Assembly (NCBI GenBank): GCA_030998225.1
Contig: JAPYXD010000484.1
Coordinates: forward strand, 4,092,001 to 4,156,000
Length of the DNA stretch: 64,000 nucleotides
Direction of reading: 5' to 3'
Source of the DNA: Diplolepis rosae
Taxonomy: Eukaryota; Arthropoda; Insecta; Hymenoptera; Diplolepididae
Shown here: positions 32,225 through 54,838 of the stretch, one piece after another
Position numbering within the stretch: position 1 is the first letter of the stretch
Layout: every line of letters begins with the position of its first letter
Program-made: the position numbers and the translations under genes
The notes under the pieces: model-generated
The model's database searches: none
The model's input: the letters and a program-made list of their open reading frames with translations, nothing else
Told to the model about the DNA's origin: nothing

Positions 32225-32239
32225 ATCGTAGTCACATTG
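32225..32239. repeat. LINE target-site duplication, 5' side copy
   Basis: ATCGTAGTCACATTG is identical to 26087-26101 and marks the 5' edge of the minus-strand LINE. It is followed by a related AGTCACATGAAGTCACA stretch. Confidence 0.8.
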
Positions 32240-32268
32240 AGTCACATGAAGTCACAATTCACATACTT

Positions 32269-32530
32269 CAAGGTCTTTAAGGTCTTTACAGAATAAGATT
32301 TTATATAGAAACCGACGTAACATCGACATGACCTGACATAGATCTTGCGTCGTGCGCGCGCATCTATTGCCAACTGCAGAACTTTTAATCCGTTATTCCT
32401 GCAACGGGAATGCGAACGCGATAAAAGTTCTGCAGTTGGCAATAGATGCGCGCGCACGACGTAAACTCTATGTTCATGTCATGTCGATGTTACGTCAGTT
32501 TCTAAAATCCTATCCTGTAAAGACCTTTAA
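32269..32530. repeat. 262-bp near-palindrome (foldback MITE)
   Basis: The left arm 32269-32387 (AGGTCTTTACAG, ACGTAACATCGACATGAC, GTCGTGCGCGCGCATCTATT, GCCAACTGCAGAACTTTT) pairs with the right arm 32423-32530. The innermost 45 bases pair perfectly and a 35-base loop separates the arms. Both strands therefore read nearly the same peptide-like frame, which is a palindrome artefact rather than a gene. Confidence 0.85.
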
Positions 32531-33310
32531 TGTACAGTCTGCAGTCCTATGCCTTATGTTCCATGGAAGCGTAAAATCAAAATACCAACACAAAGTATAG
32601 GGCGTATGCCAAAATAAAATCATAAGAGAGAAAAAGAGAGGTATATCTATGTGTCTCGTTTACACTCATGGTTTTCTGCTTACGCTTTCTAATAAGACTG
32701 CACTATCGCAATCTTTATGATACGATGAAAATTTCCATTGATTTCTCAGAAAGATTGGTAATCTGTCTAAGAATTCAGCGCCAAAATCACAATTAATTCA
32801 AATTCAAGATTAATCTCATGTTAACCAATTGCAATAATGGTAGGAATGTAAATTTAATTGATATTTGAGGAAAAAAATAGTTTATTTAATATTCATATTT
32901 TATAAATTACTTCAGCGTAGAATTAATTAACGATGTGAAATTCATTGCGCATGCACCATGCACAGATGGTGAAAAGTACGCCATGTTTATTTTTAAATTT
33001 CAAATAGTATTCAAGAACATTGGATTGGAGCATGGGGCACAGGGGCAGTTGGAAATAACAGCTGATCGGTGTAGGTGGTATTTATCGCCATTCAATATTA
33101 AAAATTGTTTAAAAAATAAATCAAATCCACAGTTTTAAGAGATGATCATTAATTACTATTCTTTTCTGCATCCATGGAGTTTTTTTATTACTGGATTCCA
33201 CTAAAATACTTATAAGAATGTGCAATTTATTTTTCAAATTATTTAAGACAAACTTTTATGAGTGGTGTTTATGAAAATTGTGAAAAACACCTCGAATTAA
33301 AAAATTGAAG
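32531..33310. other. Spacer and probable 5' flank of POLQ
   Basis: AT-rich with short AG-rich runs (AGAGAGAAAAAGAGAGG at about 32626). No core promoter motif could be picked with confidence and no coding frame is supported. Confidence 0.35.
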
Positions 33311-44410
<11,100 letters not shown>

Positions 44411-45950
44411 TTAGTATTTAGGTTTTATTTATATCAATTTTTATACATATTTATTAGAACTTTCAATTGCAATGATATTTTAATTTCTCTCGAAATTTTT
44501 ATTTTATAGAGATTATATATCAGTTCTTATTAGAACGAAATACTTTTTCGAAGAGAAAATAATTTTTTGTATGATTTATTTTAAGTATCGATCTTTAATT
44601 TTAATCGAGTATGTAATTCCTAAATTTTGGGAAATTTGCAATTCAAGACTGAGCATATATTTATTAGGTCGATTATTTTTAATGCCTTCAATATCAAATG
44701 AATATATTATGTAATATTTAGGCAAACCAAGAAATTTCTTTTAATGAGAGTATTTTATATAAATAAATAAAAGTGTTTTTTAAAGCACACTATTCTTTCT
44801 TTAGCTTACTTTTATATTTTCCTAATTATTAATTGCTAAATTAGACCTAATATGATACAATAAATTAGATTTTTTGATATCTATACTTGATATCCCTAAG
44901 AAAATTCTTTAGCTATGAAAGCTTCAAATCAAAGCAGGAATATATAATACAATACACAATTTTTCTACTAGCGGGTCATAAAGTGCATTTTATGCCCCGT
45001 GCGGGACGAAAAAATGTATTTTTTGACCCCCTGGTAGAAAAAAAATCGTGTCGTCGGGTATCAAACTTCACGCTCGCAAAATAAATTTTTTTCCCTGGTT
45101 GCATAATATACGAAATAAGGCCAGAAATGTTGGAAAAAGTGGTCAAAATTTGGACTGATCAGGTGCGCTTCGTAACGATTAGTCGTGATGATCACATGCC
45201 GAAAATCATTTTTAAAACATAAATAGCATTGAATTTACTTTCCCAAAAAAATAATTTTAAAAACATTCCATCAATTTTTCAGTGTTTTATCTCAATTTAA
45301 GGTTCTCAAGCACTTAATAAAAAATGCTACTTTTAATTTAATGGGGCAAAAAATAATTTTGATTTCTGGATAATTTTCGGTTCTTCTATGTATATTACCA
45401 GCAATGATTATAATTATTTCACGAGGAAAAAAATATTAAATTAATATTTCAGTTGCTGTTATATACATTTTATAGCACTACATATATTATCAGAAAATAA
45501 AAACCCTGCTTTTATTTTAAAGAAAAATAATTATATTTATGATATATTAGTCGTTAGTTGCTAAAAACCTCTAATACATACACTAGATTTCTTAATAAAT
45601 TTTATTTAAGGTTTTATGTCCCATTCACAAATAGCTTAAAATTAAAACAAAAATCAGTGAGCACAATATTAATTGTATCAATACAAACAAATAAATAAAT
45701 AATACTCAAAGCATAAGATTTCTTCCTCCTAATTTATCGTATTTAAATCTTTTGATTTCAACAAGAACATACACAAAAGTGCCTCTCACAAAATTCTTAA
45801 CATTTTAGTACACAAAATTATTAACACTTTCTATAAAATATCAAGATTTCATTCTCTTTCGTAAAATCCTACATTCATACTAAAGAATTAAAAAAATATT
45901 TCTATAAAAAGAAGAAGGTTATTACTGAAAATTTTAAACTTTCACAAATT
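44411..45950. other. POLQ-RAD18 convergent intergenic region
   Basis: AT-rich, with AATAAATAAA-type signals near 44760 that could end POLQ transcripts. It contains the dispersed repeat copy at 44955-45110. The part near 45950 is probably the RAD18 3' UTR. No further gene was seen. Confidence 0.45.
44955..45110 (+). repeat. Dispersed repeat shared with 6840-7035
   Basis: GTAGAAAAAAAATCGTG, CGGGTATCAAACTTCACGCT and CCTGGTTGCATAATATACG occur in the same order as in the copy at 6840-7035. It also has a short inverted pair around the centre (TGCATTTTATGCCCCG / GGACGAAAAAATGTATTTT). Confidence 0.6.
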
Positions 45951-48928
45951 TCAAGCATTATTTACATTCTCTTTTGAAGACTCACCAACGACGAGTCGTC
46001 TGCGTAAAATTCGTTTCGGCGTTTCAGGCGATTCATCCACATGTTCAGAATCAACTTTCGGTCTGCCTCTTCTACGTTTTAATATTTTTCCAGGTGGTGA
46101 ATCAACTTCTTCCAAAGTTCCATCAAGACCGACTTCAAAAATCGTAGAGTCATGCAGCACATTTTTTAGTGGAAGGCTAGATTTCATTAGGGTATTTGCC
46201 TCCTCATCTAAGTATCGAGCAGGGCGACTTCTTTTCCTCGCTGATCGCTGAATCAAAATTTTCTCGTCTTCCACACAAAGAGGCTCGTTTTCCTTATCCC
46301 CATTGGCTGTACCTAACTGAGTCACTTCCGTATTTTTATTAGCTAGGCCCACAATTATTTCGATGTCGTCTTCTGATACTGAAAAAAATCAATGCCGCTA
46401 TTCACCCTGAAGTATTATTTATTATAAATTATTTTATGAGAGTTGTTTTCTAAAATCCAAAACCCCTAAAATTTTAACAAGCTTGCCTCAAATATTTCAG
46501 TAAAATAACTTCTCTTGTCAATACGAAAAAAATTAAACTTTATTTAAAAAAAAAACGACGACACAATCACGTACCCTTGCTAGCATTGGAGCTAACACTT
46601 TCATTGGTAACATCTAAGGAAGCGTCTTGATCTTCATCTCCCTTATTCTCTAAAAACTCCTCGAGAGCTTGAATATCAGGAACATTTGTAGGTAATAAAC
46701 TCCCAAACTTGCTGTCTAGGGAAATTTTAGAAATCCTAGGTTTCTTTACAACAAATTTGCTTTTTTTAGCGACTTCAAGCTTCTCAAAATCTATTGTATT
46801 ACTACTGGAAGACATGCTAATGTTGTCAATATCTTTACTAGTAGTCTCTGAAATTTGTCTCTGATTTAAAATTGGACTTCCATGATCATTTGGTATTTCA
46901 TTAGGCGCGTCAACGATTGAAGATGTAGATTCATTTTCTTTCAACTTTTTAAATATTTCATTGTTTTTCTCTAAAATGCTGCAGTTCATCTCTTCTAAAG
47001 CAGAATCAGATTCTGAATTTTCATGACATGATTCTTCTTGATCCTCACCAGAATACTGCACTTCAAGGAATTTAATTGGCCCTTCGCTCGAATGCCTCGG
47101 AAGAGAAGACGTGCCCGAGTCAGAATCATTCATGGAATTCGTCGCACTTTCAGAATTCTGATCATCATTCGGAGACAATAAATCAACTTTTTCCACCGTG
47201 TGATTTCTTTTTTTCTTCGATGTGTTACGATTTTTGACTTGCTCGATCAATTTCTCAAAACTTGTTTTATTTGCTTCATCTGGAATTTAAGTGTTTTATT
47301 ATAAACTAAGAAAAAATATATGCTGAAGACCTTATATGAGGCACTCACAGTAATTATCATTTTGTCCCTTCCCTGGTTTTGGAATCTGCGTCTTGTTGAA
47401 TATCTAATGGAAAAAATATTTTTACTATTTAAGATTGCTTCATTAAATCGAATTTCATTTTATACCTATTAATGATCATATATATTTTAACGCACATTTC
47501 CTGAACCTAATGGAACTTTCTTTTCAAACAGCTCCTCCTCCTCGCATTGCTTAACAATTTCTGCAAGAGTTCTCTGCACAGCTTTATCTCGTTCTGCGTT
47601 ATAGATAATATGAAACCTATTCAATCGAGATTTTAAAGCTTTGGAATCACCAGCAGTGGAGAGTCCATGCTCTTTTAGTCTCCTTCTTAACTCGGGATCT
47701 TTCATCAAATTCAAGACCAGTTTTGGAATAGGCTTCAGTTTTGACTCGGTACTAAAAACAAAAATGATTTCACAAATAAAATATTTTTAAACCTTAAAAT
47801 TGAAAATAGCTTATACATACATTAGTGGCCCTGAAGTATTACTCTCTCTTTTCAAACAATCATCTAAATGCCTGTTAACATGTTTCTCGGGAACGCTAAC
47901 ATTGCACACTGGACATGGAACAGTCGGCCCAGGATCTTCTTTTTTAAAGAGAGTCCTAATTTTAGCAGGATTGAAAATTGGAGCAATTCCACTGGTGCTG
48001 GGACTAAAAATATGCTTCTCGATACTTTCGCCTTGCATCGTAGAATCTACCTCCAGGGCAGATTTATTTCTAATTCTATTTGGCGTTTGAGGACTGTTAA
48101 GTAGCTGATTTAATCGACTTATGTTTCCTGTCTTTGGAGTAGAAACTAATCGATTGTCGCTTGACTTCACTGGTGTAGAAGAAGATTCTACAGTTACTGG
48201 TCGTTCAAAAACAGGTCTGGTTCCTTTTAAACAGAGTTTTAACTTATCTCGAACTTTTAGATAATTTTGCTTGATATTTTCCAGAGTTCTGTTTACACGG
48301 AGTTCAGTATCATAAACTTGATTGAAACATGCCGGGCATTCGGTTTTATAGAAGAGATACCTTCTGATGCATAAAGAACAATCTGTAAAAAAGTCAAATT
48401 TAAATTAGAAAAATCAATGTACAGTAACTTTCGTTAATGCCTTCCTTCCAATTAGGTTATATACACCAGTTTAAGTGGGTTTTTCTATATGCAGAACCAA
48501 ACCGCATGGAAAGCATTAACGAATCTTAATTTAATATTGAATGACTTACAATTGTGAGAACATGGTGTCATTACTACAGTTTCCATATATTCATAGCATA
48601 TTCCACAAGTGAGAGACTCTTCGATACTCTGAAATACAAGAAAAGTGTTTGAAATATTGCATACGTTTTGCTAAAATGTGTACAAGCTACAATATTGCTG
48701 TCATACTTAAAAAGTGATAAGATACACCTAAAACTAACATTTGTATTTCTATATTTATTTTAATTTGAATTTAAAATGACTTAAAAATAGTTTCTTAAAA
48801 GAGTTGAATCGAACAAATCTTTTGAGCAACTAACATAACTGTTTGTTAAAATAAAAACTGTACAAAAATACCTGGAGTTCGGAAAACTCCTCTGGCCAAC
48901 TGTTTTCTAAGGTTTCCGCAATTTCCAT
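45951..48928 (-). CDS. RAD18: E3 ubiquitin ligase RAD18
   Basis: Seven exons on the minus strand: 48872-48928, 48550-48628, 47821-48382, 47496-47751, 47349-47403, 46575-47279, 45951-46378. Phases agree and the total is 2142 nt (713 aa). RAD18 with RAD6 mono-ubiquitinates PCNA at stalled forks to recruit translesion polymerases. Domains in order: RING at about residues 20-65 (CGICYEYM, then CSHNYCSLC, then CPAC); a UBZ4 zinc finger (CPVCNVSVPEKHVNRHLDDC) at about 200; a SAP DNA-binding domain (DPELRRRLKEHGLSTAGDSK); then a long Ser/Glu-rich tail and a basic C-terminus with KRRRGRPK. The protein is about 200 residues longer than the vertebrate one (about 495), all in the last two exons. Family assignment is firm; the length of the tail depends on the inferred splices of exons 5-7. 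Confidence 0.93.
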
Positions 48929-49123
48929 TGTAAATTTCGACTTTTTCAACAAACAGTTAACTGTCACCTTTCCACATTTTCCACTCGTTTACACTCTTGT
49001 TTTCGCAGGTAGTGTGGTCAGATAAAGGAACTGTAAAGCATAACAATAACAGCAGGAAAGTAAAGCGCGGGAACAAATATAATATCTACCTGATATCTAC
49101 GCATGCTCAAAATGTCAAGTACC
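48929..49123. promoter_or_regulatory. Probable RAD18 upstream region
   Basis: This is the 195 bp between the RAD18 start codon (48928) and the first transposon end (49124). No TATA box or other defined element stands out. The transposon lies so close that it could reach into the promoter. Confidence 0.35.
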
Positions 49124-49660
49124 TCAACCAGTGTTGGCCTTGGGCGTGTAAAATACCCCAGGTAATTTGGTTTGAAAATTATATGAAAAATGTCCGTCGC
49201 CGTGTGGCGGCGCTGGCAGTACCTTAGGCCGAATGGTACTTTTATACCTAGAGTTCTAAAGAGTTTATGTGACCGAGAATATGCTGGGAGCACGGGAATA
49301 TGACTGAGAATTTCTCTGATGAATGTGCTCTTCGAGAATTTATGAGAATTTAAAAATATTTTTCCGTAACGGTTCAAGCTTTCAATTGTTTTTGATAAAT
49401 GCTTGGTTCTGGAAGTTCGTGTAACGTGCGCGATAAAAATGGAAAAAAAAAGAATATAGTTTGGAATTTTATTTAAAAAATTATTGATAAACAAAATAAA
49501 GCTTCTTTCAAGTGCAAATACTGTGATCAGATGTACAGAAAGCATGCCACTCGACAAATAGAGCACTTAAAAAAGTGCATAAACTGTCCCGAAACTGTCA
49601 AACAATTATTTAAATCAAAGCGTAATTTGTGCGAAGAAAACTTGAATTACTTATTCTTTA
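49124..49660 (+). mobile_element. hAT-type element remnant with BED zinc finger
   Basis: CAGTGTTGG ... GTGTAAAATACCCCAGGTAATTT resembles the inverted right end of the hAT element at 55047-56660 (CAGAGTTGG ... GTAAAATACTCTAGGTAATTT). About 380 bp inside, the plus strand reads FKCKYCDQMYRKHATRQIEH followed by LKKC, a BED-type C-x2-C...H...C zinc finger typical of hAT transposase N-termini. The upstream frame is broken and no dimerisation domain is seen, so this is a truncated remnant. The other end was not found. Confidence 0.55.
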
Positions 49661-49664
49661 TGTT

Positions 49665-50486
49665 TGAATTTAATATAATAGCTATAAAAAATTTTTTTTT
49701 ATATTGAATTCCGATAAAACTTCACATTTTTGGTAGTTTATTTTTATGAAACCTTCATTATTGCAATTCATAGTGTTTGGAAATAAATTTACAATATTAT
49801 AAGGTTTGTTCATTTCTCGTTATTTTGGCATAGGGTCAGTTTCTTCTTAATTTCTTTGATTAAAATTATTATTAGATTCAAAAATGCGCAAAAAGAAAGA
49901 AAGGCAAACGTTTCGGCTACATATGGGGGCCCTCTTCAGTGCCATAAATTCAAAGATTAATTAAAAATTTCTTTATTATTAAAGAAGGATGCCAAATTGG
50001 TTCTCGATGGCAAAACGCGAACAAGTTTTACATTTATAGAAAGTTCTTGGGTTTTAATTTTCATCATAACCCTTTTTTAATTATCTTCTATATTCTAATC
50101 CTTTACAGAAATTTTTAATTAATCATTGAATTTATGGCACTGAAGAGGGCCCCCATATGTGGTCGAAACGTTTGCCTTTCTCTCTTTTTGCGCATTTTTG
50201 AATCTAATAATAATTTTAATCAAAGAAAATAAGAAGAAACTGACCCTATGCCAAAATAATGAGAAATGAACAAAAATTCTATGAATTTGGGTCAATAAAA
50301 TAATAGACATGTTATCAAACATGTTTTCACTTTGAAAATTATAATGTTTAATGATAAAGAAAATATTGGTGAATGTATGGTAAAATTCCCTTAAATTCTC
50401 TGGAAATTCTCAAGTTGTCTTAAAATGGCGGTCACAGTCACGAGAACGTGATCGGATTTTAAATGTCCGAGAAATTTATAACTCTA
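49665..50486. repeat. Left copy of an inverted duplicate pair (partner 56745-57020)
   Basis: 49665-49807 plus about 50340-50486 match the reverse complement of 56745-57020. Shared blocks include AAAACTTCACATTTTTGGTA versus its complement, CAATATTATAAGGTTT, and ACGAGAACGTGATCGGATTTTAAATGTCCGAG versus its complement. In this copy about 530 bp (49808-50339), mainly a foldback MITE, interrupts the sequence. Confidence 0.7.
49805..50274. mobile_element. 470-bp foldback MITE
   Basis: The ends TTTGTTCATTTCTCGTTATT and AATAATGAGAAATGAACAAA are inverted, and the arms extend about 170 bp (GGCATAGGGTCAGTTTCTTC, TTCAAAAATGCGCAAAAAGA, GGCAAACGTTTCG, GGGGGCCCTCTTCAGTGCCA). The partner repeat at 56745-57020 is an empty site lacking it. 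Confidence 0.8.
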
Positions 50487-50512
50487 TTTATACCTGTCCG
50501 GCTTAATGTTAC

Positions 50513-50674
50513 CAGTGATCCCAGAACGTGGGAGCTGGCGGCCCTCACCATAGATGCCTCGAGCTCATTGTGTCTTCCTCATTCAACCAACCTATGGCAG
50601 TCGAGCGAGGAAGAAGCCATGAGCTGGTGGGGTCTATGGTGGGGGCCGCCAGCTCCCACGTTCTGGGATCACTG
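50513..50674. mobile_element. 162-bp hAT-type MITE with perfect 8-bp duplications
   Basis: A perfect inverted repeat of about 30 bp (CAGTGATCCCAGAACGTGGG ... ) forms both ends. The element is flanked by identical AATGTTAC at 50505-50512 and 50675-50682. An 8-bp duplication with CAG-starting termini is diagnostic for the hAT superfamily. Confidence 0.88.
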
Positions 50675-50682
50675 AATGTTAC

Positions 50683-51659
50683 TTGAATATTTTTAATAAA
50701 ATTTTCCCCTTTTTATTCATATTAAACTCGTACAAAAACTATTTTGAAACATTCAGCTAATATTAATATTTAAATATTAATATCTCTTTCTTTCTTTAAT
50801 GGCATTGAATAATAACTTTTTAACAAATTTTTATATTTAATTGTCTATATATCACTGCATTTATATTATTTTTTTAAGGCAAAATTAACTTGAAGAATGA
50901 ACAAAAAATGAAAAATTCTGAACAAAAGAAAAGAAATTGATAAGAGTTGGAAATAATTATGAATAATTAAAGAAAATAGAATATAAAATAAGGTGAATAT
51001 TAATTTTTATTTTTAAAATAGTTAACTAACATTAATAAAAACAGTATAATAAGAACAATTAAATTTTTTTTTCATTTTCAAAACCAAAAGTAGTCTATAT
51101 ACTTCCGTTTTCATCCTCTTTAACATTCACGAAATGTGAAAGTTGAAATTTAGGGAAACAAAAAGTTGTAAAAATTCAAAGTATTTTCATACCTAAAAAG
51201 CAGATCCTACAAATTGTGAAAATTAATTATTAGAAACAAAATAGAAAATATGTAACTTGGAAATACATTAAAAGTAGTTTTATATTTTTTTTATGAATGA
51301 TTTCACGAATTTGAATTTTTACAACTTTGTTTCCCTAAATTTAAACTTTCACAGCATCCAGGTGAAAATAATTATAATTTCTTTCATATACATCGGATAT
51401 TTTCCGTTAATCTAACTTTGTGATAGATGAACAAAAATTTTGAAAAGTTCATTGCTTTAAGTGTTGTTAAAAATGGTTAAAACTATGAAATTTGGACTTT
51501 TTTCGCATTATTTTTGTCATTGCTGTACAAAAACACTTCGTTTTTAGGTCACTAAATGCAAAATTTCATTTCCTCTGACGTGATTTCTAGAAATGTAATT
51601 TATTTGATCTATTACTAAAATTATGAGCTTTAAGGGCATGTGATACTTGAGAAGAGTAG
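50683..51659. other. AT-rich spacer, no supported feature
   Basis: Very AT-rich with no conserved frame. Two short similar phrases around 51135-51165 and 51320-51350 (TTTGTTTCCCTAAATTTAAA-like in inverted orientation) may be arms of a decayed element. Confidence 0.4.
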
Positions 51660-53901
51660 TAAGTTTATATGAATAATTTGGTCCAGTTTCTCTATGATGA
51701 TGAGCTGATGACATTGAAAGAGAAATGTCGAAAACTAAAGAGGCAACTTAGGAGAATGAAAAAGCAACGATTTACTAGCTCTTCCAAACAATTCATTGCT
51801 CAATTAGATAAATTTATAAAAGGAGTCTGGACCCTAGCGCTGGCTGAACGCTAGCTTTACGCTGCAGCGTAAAGCTATCGTAAAGCTATCGTAAAGTAGT
51901 CTTATAACTCATGAATGAAGCAAAATAAACATTCAAAATGTTTTCATCCTTATTCTACGTTGAAAATAACGTAAACTGGTAATTGAAATATGCAATAATT
52001 TTATTCATTTACGCTAAACATTAAAAAAAAAACATAATACCTGTCATTGAAGGCAGTGCAGTGGTTCACCTTTTGTGGAACTTCTCCGTTAAAGTTGACC
52101 ATTGGTTGGAGTGAGACACAACTATACTTTCATCTCACTCTAACAAATAGTCAATCCTGACGGTGAAGACATGGAAAGTGATGAACCACTGCGCTGCCTT
52201 GAATCACAGGTATTATGTTTTTTAATTTTTAGCGTAAATAAATAAAATTATTGCATATTTCAATTACCAGTTAACGTTATTTTCAACGTAGAATAAGGAT
52301 AAAAACATTTTGAATGTTTATTTTGCCTCATTCATGAGTTATAATGCTATACTTTACGATAGCTTTACGGTACAGCGTAAAGCTACCGTTCAGCCAGTTC
52401 GCTAGGGCATGCAAAGATGGGTGAGCGTGTTGCGTATGAAAGCCGGGATAGATAGATAGAAAATGTGTTGTGATTTTTGACGAAATGACGATTAAAAATG
52501 GATTTGTTATGATAAAGAATGGGATTTCGAAGAAGGACTACAAGATCTTGGTGAGTTTGGGAGTAGAAATTCAGAACAAGCATCTCATGTATTGGTATTT
52601 ATGGTACGCGGATTAACATACAATTGGAAACTGCCTGTTGCGTATTATTTATCAACTGGCCCTATTAAAGCTGAAATGCTAGAAAAGGTATGGTGATCAG
52701 TCGTTTCGGAGCTTTTGAAAATTGGTTTAAATGTAAAAGCAAGTGTTTGCGATCAAGGTGCTCCAAATCGAAAAATGTTCAAAAACTTAGGGGTTACCGT
52801 GAATAAACCTTTCATCAATTTAAACGGAATGAAAATTTACGCTCTTTTCGATTGGGTTCACCTCCTGAAAACCTTCAGTAATACTCATAAAAAACATGAT
52901 ATTCTATTTGGGGAAAAAGGAGAAAAAATCTCCTGGAATACCCTTGTTCAATTATATCGAGAGGATTCCCAGGGTATCGTTCGTGCGTGTCCTAAACTAA
53001 CGGAAACACATTTATTTCCAGGTCCTTTCGATTTAATAATTGTAAAATTAGCAACTCAAGTTTATAGTAATGACGTTTCCACAGCACTTTTAACTTTGTC
53101 AAATTTAATAAATAGTAGCAGTACCATTTCGAAAAAAGAAGCACGCTCACTTAGGACATTTATTAAGAAAATGAACGATTTGTTTGATTGTATGAATAGC
53201 AGAACAATTCGTAACCCCAATCCTTTGCGAAGACCCTTAAGTAGAAAAATAATGAAGTTGAACAAACATTAAGAGATGCTCTGACTTGAATTGCCACGTA
53301 GAAAATGAGTAATCCAGAATCAAAGCCACCTCCAACTTTTATATCAATGGAAATTACTCTGACAGCAGTTTTACAGCTGTGGAAGGATCTGCAAGAGGAA
53401 GGAGTTCATTATCTATTAACAAGCCGTTTGCAACAAGATCCCATTGAAAATCTATTTTCTGTTTTAAGGCAACGTGTAACGTACGGTAATAATCCCACTG
53501 CAACTCAATTTCGACAAAATTTGCATTACGTTGTAATGAATCGTCTTCTAACTCCTCCGACATCTGCAAATTGTGAAATAGATGACGACGAACAATTAGT
53601 TGTCAGTGCTGGTAGATTAAATGAATCATTTGACGATAAAATTTTTAACAATAATAATTATTCTACACAAGAAACACCTTCCTCTGATAACTGTAAAATT
53701 GATGTTATCAACGTTATAGACACAGCCATAGACACTGACGACGATGATGAATTTGAACAGGACATTATTAACGAAACAGTTCCTGAGACCGATAACGAAC
53801 ATGAAAACATCAAAGATAATATAGAAGAACTGGAAAGCATCCTAAATTGTTCTAAAATAGTGAAAAATAGTTGTGAATATCTTCATTTTTTCAAAATATA
53901 A
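51660..53901 (+). pseudogene. P-element/THAP9-type transposase pseudogene
   Basis: Plus-strand blocks follow the order of P-type transposases. A coiled-coil-like basic part (TLKEKCRKLKRQLRRMKKQR) at 51700 is interrupted by a foldback insertion (51832-52407). Then come FDEMTIKNGFV with the first catalytic Asp, EWDFEEGLQDLGEF, ASHVLVFMVRGLTYNWKLPV, VCDQGAPNRKMFKNLG with the second Asp, MKIYALFDWVHLLKTFSN, and after a gap LTSRLQQDPIENLFSVLRQR and an acidic tail. Defects are a frameshift near 52510, an in-frame TGA near 52697 and breaks near 53270-53300. No THAP zinc finger or terminal repeats were found. It is ancient and inactive. Confidence 0.8.
51832..52407. mobile_element. 576-bp foldback element inserted in the P-type transposase
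   Basis: The termini CCCTAGCGCTGGCTGAACG and CGTTCAGCCAGTTCGCTAGGG start arms of about 200 bp (AGCTTTACGCTGCAGCGTAA, AACATTCAAAATGTTTTCAT, AATATGCAATAATTTTATTC). A second inverted pair (CCTGTCATTGAAGGCAGTGC / GCTGCCTTGAATCACAGG) lies at 52040-52210. The flanks on both sides belong to the same transposase remnant, which dates this insertion as later. Confidence 0.85.
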
Positions 53902-54606
53902 ATCCGATCTTAGGAAAATACAAGTAAAGAACAAAGTAGAAGGACAATTTTTTTTTATTGAATAGTAGAAATTAGTTTACAATCAAATTTTTTAAATTCA
54001 AAGAAAAATATTGATGTATTTGTGCAAATAATAATGTTCATTCATGTCATAATTCTGTAGATCTGAAAAGTAAGTTAAGATTTTATTAATCCTTTGTAAA
54101 AATTCTTTCATAACGTCTATACTTTGCACCTGAAGATAGGTGGATTTGAGATTTATAATCTGAAAAGATGACGATCGAAGAGATGGTTCTTTATAATTAC
54201 GATGCTGCTTTACAGTAACTGTTAAGTAGACGTAAAAGAGCCCTTTCGCCTATCTTACTTTCAAAGTCTATAAAATAACTTCAGATCTGAAGCTGGTCAT
54301 TTACATTCTCTAATAAATTATTATAAATTAAGAGGAATACTTCGTTTTAATTTCTCTGAGAATTGTAAATTTCTTTAAAAAGTCAATTATTATTGTATCC
54401 CTATAGAGAATAATATTAATTTTGTAACCGTATTGTATAAAGGAAAATTATATTGTATGAATATTAAACTTTCAAAATATCATCATTGATAATTTATTTC
54501 CATTTTCTATATGTCTTCATTATTGTAATCAAGATAATGAAAGAATATTGAAAACAATTTGTCAATAAATATGTAATAAATTTCAAAGAAAAAATTGTTA
54601 ATTTCA
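53902..54606. other. AT-rich spacer, no supported feature
   Basis: No conserved frame or repeat end could be supported downstream of the P-type remnant. Confidence 0.4.
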
Positions 54607-54838
54607 ATACATTGTTCTTTTATTAATGTTTAATATTTATATATATTATAATACAAATTTATAATATAAAATATTTTATATATATATTATATTATCAAAT
54701 TTATAATTTATATATATATATATATATTTAAATAATAATATTATAAATTATATAATAATTTATATATATATTTTTTTAATATATATTTATAAATTATATA
54801 ATAATTTATATATATATATTTTTTTAATATTACTTCTT
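54607..54838. repeat. AT dinucleotide-rich low-complexity tract
   Basis: Runs of (TA)n alternate with TTTTTTAA and a unit of about 60 bp (AATAATTTATATATATATTT, ATATTATAAATTATATAATA) repeated at about 54730 and 54790. It is a decayed microsatellite/minisatellite. Confidence 0.85.

Noticed and set aside
32242..32600. A pair of similar short proteins on opposite strands
   Set aside because: They are the same palindrome read from both sides and not conserved genes.
49018..49566. 182-codon minus-strand open frame upstream of RAD18
   Set aside because: It is antisense to the hAT terminus and BED finger remnant and lacks any domain of its own.
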